A stretch of DNA of 64,000 nt, from NCBI GenBank assembly GCA_963787675.1, contig CAWBDV010000016.1, positions 62,001 to 126,000 of the forward strand. The letters are read 5' to 3'. Each line of letters opens with the position of its first letter. Within the stretch, counting starts at the first letter, position 1. The DNA comes from JAJPKK01 sp963787675. GTDB taxonomy: Bacteria; Pseudomonadota; Alphaproteobacteria; Rhizobiales; Xanthobacteraceae. This document shows positions 59,140-64,000 of the stretch, piece after piece. The notes under the pieces are model-generated. The model did no database searches, was not told the origin of the DNA, and saw only the letters and a program-made list of their open reading frames with translations. Made by a program: the position numbers and the translations under genes.

Positions 59140-60264
59140 CTACACGGTCTGTGTTGCGACGGAGCGGAAGCGCAGGATAGCGAGAAAAAAGAACAGGCCG
59201 CCGATCAAACCAACCGCAAGGAATTCCTCCCAGACTACGTCGATGCCGGCACCGCGAAAAAGGATCGATTGAGCGAATGAGACGAAATGGGTGGAGGGCG
59301 ACGCTTCCATGATGGTCGCAAGCCACGGCGGCATGCTTTCAAGGGGCGTGTTGCCGCCGGAGAGCATGTTCATGGGCATGTAGACAAGGATGAAAAGCAG
59401 GCCGAGCTGCGGCATCGAGCGCGCGACAGTACCAAGAAAAATGCCGATCGCCGTCGCGAAGAACAAGTAGATCAGCACTCCCGCCATGAACAAGGGGATC
59501 GATCCCGTAATCGGGATCGCCAGCAATCCGCGCACGATGACGTAGAGCGTGAAGGCGGTCGCCACCGCGATAATCAGGCCGTTCGCCCAGACTTTGGCCA
59601 TTGCGATTTCGAACGGTGTCAGCGGCATGACCAGGAGATGATCCATGGTGCCGTGCTCGCGTTCGCGCACGACTGCGGCGCCTGCCAATATGATCGCCAA
59701 CATGGTCACGTTGTTGATGATGCCCATGACGCTCGTGAACCAGGCCGTCGTGATGTTGGGATTGAACAAGATGCGCACGACGAGATTGACGGTCGATAGC
59801 GGCGCACCTTCCGAACGCGACAGAAAGTCCGCGATCTCGTTGGAGATGATCTGCTGCACATATCCGGAGCCGAGGCCCGCCTGGACCATCAATGTAGCGT
59901 CGACGTTGACTTGAACGATCGGCTGCCGTCCCGCTTTGACGTCCCGCTCGAAATTCGGGGGGATGTCGACAATGAATGTGAATCTCCTGCTGTTCATCAA
60001 CGGAACGATGTCCCGCTCGGCAACAGCCTGCGGCGGCTTGAAATAAGGCGGCAGGAACGCGCGGGTGATGCGCCGCGACAGTTCGGAGTGATCCTCGTCA
60101 ACGATGCCGATCGAGGCGTTATGGACTTCCTGCGAATAGCTTTGCGCGTGACTGATCACCGCGAGGGTGAAGGCGTAGACGACGAAAGCGATCAGCACGA
60201 AATCATGCGAGAAGCTGCGCAGCTCCTTGGTGCCGAGCCAGAAGATATTGGTAAGGGCGCGCAT
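59140..60264 (-). CDS. ABC-2 type permease (YhhJ/YbhR-like)
   Basis: 374 residues. One N-terminal membrane helix (DFVLIAFVVYAFTLAVISHA), a large periplasmic loop of about 140 residues (VHNASIGIVDEDHSELSRRI, IVQVNVDATLMVQAGLGSGY), then five C-terminal helices with VVREREHGTMDHLLVMPLTP, the coupling-helix region. This is the ABC2 membrane component of HlyD/ABC exporters such as YbhFSR. It starts 10 bases after the RbbA-type gene ends and is the last gene of the operon. Confidence 0.9.
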   Translation of the reverse strand: MRALTNIFWLGTKELRSFSHDFVLIAFVVYAFTLAVISHAQSYSQEVHNASIGIVDEDHSELSRRITRAFLPPYFKPPQAVAERDIVPLMNSRRFTFIVDIPPNFERDVKAGRQPIVQVNVDATLMVQAGLGSGYVQQIISNEIADFLSRSEGAPLSTVNLVVRILFNPNITTAWFTSVMGIINNVTMLAIILAGAAVVREREHGTMDHLLVMPLTPFEIAMAKVWANGLIIAVATAFTLYVIVRGLLAIPITGSIPLFMAGVLIYLFFATAIGIFLGTVARSMPQLGLLFILVYMPMNMLSGGNTPLESMPPWLATIMEASPSTHFVSFAQSILFRGAGIDVVWEEFLAVGLIGGLFFFLAILRFRSVATQTV

Positions 60265-60273
60265 CGGGCGTCT

Positions 60274-63030
60274 CTAATGCTCTTGCTTGCGCAGCAAGAG
60301 GAAGCTGAGCAGCGTCAGGATTGGGACGAAGGCCGCGAGCATCGCGAGGCTTCCGACGAGGTCATCAAATCCCAAGCCCTTGGTGAAGGTGCCGACGCTG
60401 ATCGGCACGAAGTAGGTCATGGGAAAGGCCAAGCCCATGTATTGGGCCATGCCGGAGAGCGAGGACACCGGCGTCGTCATTCCGGAGAACTGGGTTGCCG
60501 GCAGGATCGTCAGAATCGCGGTTCCGAACAGGGCCGCGATCTGCGTCTTCGCAAAGGCCGAAATGACCATGCCGTAGGACGTCGTGGCCGTCACATAGAT
60601 CAGCACACCGATCACGAGCGTGAGAAAGCTTCCCTTGAGTGGGACACCGAACACGAATTGCGACATCACGAACATGATGGCGAAATTCACCATTGCGACG
60701 CCAATATAGGGAAGCTGCTTGCCGAGCAGAAACTCGATGCGAGTCACCGGCGTGACGTAAAGATTGGTGATCGAGCCGAGTTCCTTTTCCCGGACGATGG
60801 CAAGCGCCATCAGGATCGCCGGAAACAGCGCCAGCAGCAGCGAGATGCTCGACGGCACCATCGCGTAGACGCTCTCGAAATTCTGGTTGTACTTGAATCT
60901 GATCTCGATGTCGGCGGGCGGCGGCGCGCCCGGCGTCGTCGTCTTGACCGCCGGATCTGTCAGGTAGAGTTGATGCATGGCCTGCAGATAGCTGCGGATA
61001 GTTTCCGCGCGGAACGGCATGGCGCCGTCAACCCAGGCTCCAACCCAGGCAGGACGGCCCCGCACGATGTCGCGGCCGAAGCCTGGAGGGATCTCGATCG
61101 CCGCCTTGATGTCCCCGCTTCGCAGGCGACGATCGAGTTCGGCATAGTCCTTGAGCGGCGGCCTTTCGACAAAATAGGTCGACCCTCGCAGCTCTTCGAG
61201 ATAGGCGCGGCTCTCATGACTCTGGTCGTGGTCGAGCACCGCAAACGACAGATTGTTGACGTCGGTCGAGATGCCGAAGCCGAACACCAGCATCAGGAAC
61301 GCCGTTCCTGCGAGCGCAAAGCCGAGCCGGATCGGGTCGCGCAGCAATTCGAGGGTCTCGCGGATGGTGTAAGCCAGCAGGCGTTGAATGCTGAATGAAG
61401 ACCGCAGCGCTGAACGCCCTGTCACGGCCGGTCGCGCGGTGCGGCTTGGCGGCGTCGGTTCCGTGGACGAAGCGCCCGGACGCGCGGCGCGCGCTCCGGC
61501 CGCCTCCTCGAGATAGCTGATGAAAGCGTCTTCGAGCGAGGCTGCGCCACGCGCCTTCATCAGGTTTGCCGGCGTATCGGTCGCGAGCACACGCCCGGAA
61601 TCCATCAAGGCGATGCGGTCACAACGAGCGGCTTCGTTCATGAAATGGGTTGACACGAATATGGTCACGCCTTGATTGCGTGAAAGGTCAACCAGCAACT
61701 CCCAAAATCGATCGCGCGCCAGCGGGTCCACGCCTGACGTCGGTTCGTCGAGGATGAGCATTTCCGGCTCATGCACGACCGCAATCGCGAGTGACAGGCG
61801 CTGGCGAATGCCGAGGGGAAGATTGAGGGTCGCCAGGTCGACATAATCTGCGAGCCCGAATCGCTCGATGAGATCGGCAATACGCGCGCGCGCTTTTGCC
61901 GGTTGCAGGTGGAACAGCCGCGCGTGCAGATCGAGATTTTGCCGGACCGTCAGCTCGGTGTAGAGCGAGAACGACTGCGACATATATCCGACGCGGTTGC
62001 GCGAGGTGATGTCGCTCGCATCCAACGCGCGACCGAACAGCAATGCCTCGCCCTCGCTCGGCGGCAACAGCCCGGTCAGCATCTTCATCGTCGTCGTTTT
62101 GCCGCAGCCGTTGGAGCCGACGAAGCCAAAGATCTCCGCTTTTTCGATGGTAAAGCTCACTTGGTCGACTGCGGTGAAATCGCCGAACCGGCACGTCAAG
62201 TTGCGCGCCACGATCACCGGCTCGGCGTGGATCGCGCGACGCGGCGGGATCGTCAGTCGCGTATGGCCGGCGCGCTGCTGCTCCGGCATCAGCGCAACGA
62301 AGGCATCCTCGACCGTGGCGGCGCCAGTCCGCGCTTTGATGTCCGCGGGTGAGCCCGCCGCAAGCACCCTGCCGTCGTTCATCGCAATGAGCCAATCGAA
62401 CCGCTCGGCCTCTTCCATGTAGGCCGTGGCGACAACGATGCTCATCCCGGCCTGCCGTGCGCGCATCCGCTCGATCAATTCCCAGAACTGACGCCGCGAC
62501 AGCGGATCGACGCCAGTCGTCGGTTCATCGAGGATTAAGAGATCGGGATCGTGGATCAACGAACAGCAGAGCCCGAGTTTCTGCCGCATCCCGCCCGATA
62601 AATTTTTGGCGGCCCGATCGGCAAAGGCGGTAAGACCGGTGCTGTCGAGAAGCGTGGCGAGCCGCCACTCTCGCTCGGATCGGGACTGGCCGAAGAGACG
62701 GGCGAAGAACTCGATGTTCTCGCGGACGCTGAGATCGGGATAGAGGTTCTTGCCCAATCCCTGGGGCATATAGGCGATGCGCGGACAGACGGCGGCGCGA
62801 TGGGCCGCTTCGGCCATGTCGCCGCCGAGGACGCGCACGCGGCCGGACTGGACCTTCCGTGCGCCGGCAACCATGCTCAGGAGCGATGACTTGCCAACAC
62901 CATCCGGACCGATCAAGCCGACCATGCAGTCCCCGGGCAGCGCAACCGTGACGTCATCCAACGCGACCGTGCGTCCGTAGCTCTGGGTCACCTGCGCAAG
63001 ACTTGCGACGGAGTTGCCCGGCGCGGTCAT
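60274..63030 (-). CDS. RbbA-type fusion: two ABC ATPase domains plus ABC-2 permease
   Basis: 918 residues. NBD1 (~1-235): Walker A GLIGPDGVGKSSLL, signature LSGGMRQKLGLC, Walker B LLILDEPTTGVDP. NBD2 (~270-500): GFVGSNGCGKTTTMKM, a degenerate signature LPLGIRQRLSLA, MLILDEPTSGVDP. The permease (~545-915) has one helix (LGFALAGTAFLMLVFGFGI), a periplasmic domain and five helices, with IVREKELGSITNLYVTPVTR. This layout matches RbbA/YhiH proteins. It acts with the HlyD protein and second permease, probably as an exporter. Its ATG overlaps the upstream HlyD stop by four bases. Confidence 0.92.
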   Translation of the reverse strand: MTAPGNSVASLAQVTQSYGRTVALDDVTVALPGDCMVGLIGPDGVGKSSLLSMVAGARKVQSGRVRVLGGDMAEAAHRAAVCPRIAYMPQGLGKNLYPDLSVRENIEFFARLFGQSRSEREWRLATLLDSTGLTAFADRAAKNLSGGMRQKLGLCCSLIHDPDLLILDEPTTGVDPLSRRQFWELIERMRARQAGMSIVVATAYMEEAERFDWLIAMNDGRVLAAGSPADIKARTGAATVEDAFVALMPEQQRAGHTRLTIPPRRAIHAEPVIVARNLTCRFGDFTAVDQVSFTIEKAEIFGFVGSNGCGKTTTMKMLTGLLPPSEGEALLFGRALDASDITSRNRVGYMSQSFSLYTELTVRQNLDLHARLFHLQPAKARARIADLIERFGLADYVDLATLNLPLGIRQRLSLAIAVVHEPEMLILDEPTSGVDPLARDRFWELLVDLSRNQGVTIFVSTHFMNEAARCDRIALMDSGRVLATDTPANLMKARGAASLEDAFISYLEEAAGARAARPGASSTEPTPPSRTARPAVTGRSALRSSFSIQRLLAYTIRETLELLRDPIRLGFALAGTAFLMLVFGFGISTDVNNLSFAVLDHDQSHESRAYLEELRGSTYFVERPPLKDYAELDRRLRSGDIKAAIEIPPGFGRDIVRGRPAWVGAWVDGAMPFRAETIRSYLQAMHQLYLTDPAVKTTTPGAPPPADIEIRFKYNQNFESVYAMVPSSISLLLALFPAILMALAIVREKELGSITNLYVTPVTRIEFLLGKQLPYIGVAMVNFAIMFVMSQFVFGVPLKGSFLTLVIGVLIYVTATTSYGMVISAFAKTQIAALFGTAILTILPATQFSGMTTPVSSLSGMAQYMGLAFPMTYFVPISVGTFTKGLGFDDLVGSLAMLAAFVPILTLLSFLLLRKQEH

Positions 63031-64000
63031 GGCGCGGCGACCTGCGGCAAGCTCGCCGGCCAGGGGATCGCAGGATCGGTGCGGATGTAGGCTATCCCGG
63101 GCAAGCCGCTGCGCACCGCGTCGCCGCGCGCGCGAAGGCGGTCCGGATCAATCTTGACCCGGATGCGGAACATCAGCTTCTCGCGCTCTTCGGCGGTCTC
63201 GACTGTCTTAGGTGTGAATTGTGCCTGGGTGGCAACGAACGATACCTTGGCCGGAATCGCGACGTTTGGGTAAGCATCGAGCACGATCCGGGAGTCGGCG
63301 CCAAACCTGACTTTTCCGGCCTCCCGGGTCGGCAAATAGATGTCCATGTAGACATAAAGAATATCGAGCATCGCGAAGACCTTGCCGCCGGCCGGCAAGA
63401 CCTCGCCGACATTGGCAAGCCGGTATTGAATCCGACCGTCGCGCGGTGCGACCAGCGTGTCATCGGCGATCTCTACGTTGTAGAGTTCCACGTCGTGGGT
63501 TGCCGCAGTGAGCGCGTGCTCGGTCTCCATCACTCTATGTTTCGCCGCGTCCAACGCCGCATTCGCGGCATCGAGTTGCTGTTGACGTTGATCCAACAGT
63601 TCCTTGGTCTCAGCGCCCCTCGCAACGGTATACTTGGCGCGCTCCATTTCCTGCTGCGCAAGGATTGCCTGCGCCGTCAGCTGCGCGACATTGGCATTGG
63701 CTTCATCGACGGCTTTTTGGGCCTGTTTGACTTGGGCCTCGGACTTTTTCAGCGAAGCCTCGAGATCGCGCGTATCCATGCGCGCGACGATTTGCCCGGC
63801 CTTGACCATGTCGCCTTCGTCCGCGCGGATCTCAGCGATGCGCGCCGCGTATTTGGTGTCGATGTCGATCTCGTCGGCTTCGAGGCGGCCGTTACCCCAT
63901 ACGATACTCGGCGGCAGCCGCAATTGATTGTGCTTCCACCACAGATACCCGCCGACCGACACACCAACCGCGACCGCGGCGACAAGCGCTAACGGCAGCC
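63027..64000 (-). CDS. HlyD/EmrA-family periplasmic adaptor, 5' end beyond window
   Basis: The frame stays open to the right edge; sequence upstream of the GTG at 63962 continues a membrane helix (LPLALVAAVAVGVSVGGYLW), so the true start lies outside. At least 324 residues are visible. After the anchor, the lipoyl-like half-domain (EADEIDIDTKYAARIAEI, GDMVKAGQIVARMD) is followed by a coiled-coil hairpin (KSEAQVKQAQKAVDEANANV to AAKHRVMETEHALTAATHDV) and the second half DDTLVAPRDGRIQYRLANVG with a beta-barrel. It links the inner-membrane exporter to an outer partner. It is the first visible gene of the operon. Confidence 0.9.
   Translation of the reverse strand, partial: LPLALVAAVAVGVSVGGYLWWKHNQLRLPPSIVWGNGRLEADEIDIDTKYAARIAEIRADEGDMVKAGQIVARMDTRDLEASLKKSEAQVKQAQKAVDEANANVAQLTAQAILAQQEMERAKYTVARGAETKELLDQRQQQLDAANAALDAAKHRVMETEHALTAATHDVELYNVEIADDTLVAPRDGRIQYRLANVGEVLPAGGKVFAMLDILYVYMDIYLPTREAGKVRFGADSRIVLDAYPNVAIPAKVSFVATQAQFTPKTVETAEEREKLMFRIRVKIDPDRLRARGDAVRSGLPGIAYIRTDPAIPWPASLPQVAAP

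Noticed and set aside
57690..61398. Two ~495-codon plus-strand frames opposite dapD, the binding protein and the ABC genes
   Set aside because: Antisense shadows; they run across several real genes and an intergenic repeat.
60274..63030. Second ATPase domain of the RbbA-type protein as inactive because its signature is LPLGIRQR
   Set aside because: A degenerate LSGGQ in the second domain is usual for this family, and its Walker A and B motifs are intact, so it is not a sign of damage.
1..64000. tRNA, rRNA, CRISPR array, phage or transposase genes
   Set aside because: I looked for T-loop-like motifs, regularly spaced repeats and transposase or integrase signatures and saw none. Repeat copies are scattered, not arrayed, and have no spacers.

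Overview
The window is about 64 kb of GC-rich DNA. Its gene set points to a free-living alphaproteobacterium of the Hyphomicrobiales (Rhizobiales), Bradyrhizobium/Xanthobacteraceae-like. The pointers are gapR (DUF2312), DUF1244, DUF1036 and DUF3551 proteins, a three-gene pntAA-pntAB-pntB transhydrogenase preceded by an aa3 oxidase subunit IV, and many secreted soluble-enzyme genes. Species assignment is inference. No rRNA, tRNA, CRISPR array, phage or insertion sequence was seen.

Layout. 1-9.2 kb: exported oxidative and hydrolytic enzymes (a PQQ dehydrogenase with the lanthanide-type WDYD motif, a Tat-type amidohydrolase, a type I phosphodiesterase, a cytochrome c/Vgb-propeller fusion) and a DMT transporter. 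9.2-10.2 kb: two damaged HicA/HicB modules in tandem. 10.3-16.4 kb: class I fumarase, secreted cupin, FAD aromatic monooxygenase, an HtrA-like protein that has lost its catalytic triad, and a UbiD-family decarboxylase. 16.5-25.6 kb (mostly minus strand): TMEM175-like channel, secreted small proteins, the transhydrogenase operon with coxIV, a UbiB/ABC1 kinase, an AbrB/Doc toxin-antitoxin pair with a palindromic operator, and oligoendopeptidase F. 25.8-37 kb: a sigma-54 response regulator, envelope enzymes (L,D-transpeptidase, DUF882), gapR, glycerate kinase, DUF1036, pyruvate kinase and a PAS-GGDEF protein. 37.4-42.4 kb: secreted MBL-fold, DUF3551 and NHL-propeller proteins and a Tat-type PrpD-family protein.

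42.5-55.8 kb is an aromatic-acid locus. It holds boxC and boxB of the aerobic benzoyl-CoA epoxide pathway, benzoate-CoA ligase, a phenylacetate-CoA-ligase-type enzyme, a thioesterase, an acyl-CoA dehydrogenase, a lone molybdenum-hydroxylase large subunit, a two-subunit ThDP decarboxylase and a PuuE-like deacetylase. boxA and boxD are not in the window. 55.8-57.9 kb is dapD-dapE (lysine and peptidoglycan). 58-64 kb holds an orphan tricarboxylate-type binding protein and an HlyD / RbbA-type ABC / ABC-2 permease export operon that runs off the right edge.

Two window-wide patterns stand out. First, six intergenic copies of a palindromic repeat have conserved GTAGGGTGCGCAAAG-type ends and variable hairpin interiors; one copy carries a compensatory base change. 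Second, at least five otherwise conserved genes are each broken by what looks like a single one-base indel, and two hicA genes are damaged as well. This could be an assembly-error signature or real decay. It affects annotation, because one indel creates a false 873-codon fusion of the deacetylase with the acyl-CoA dehydrogenase.
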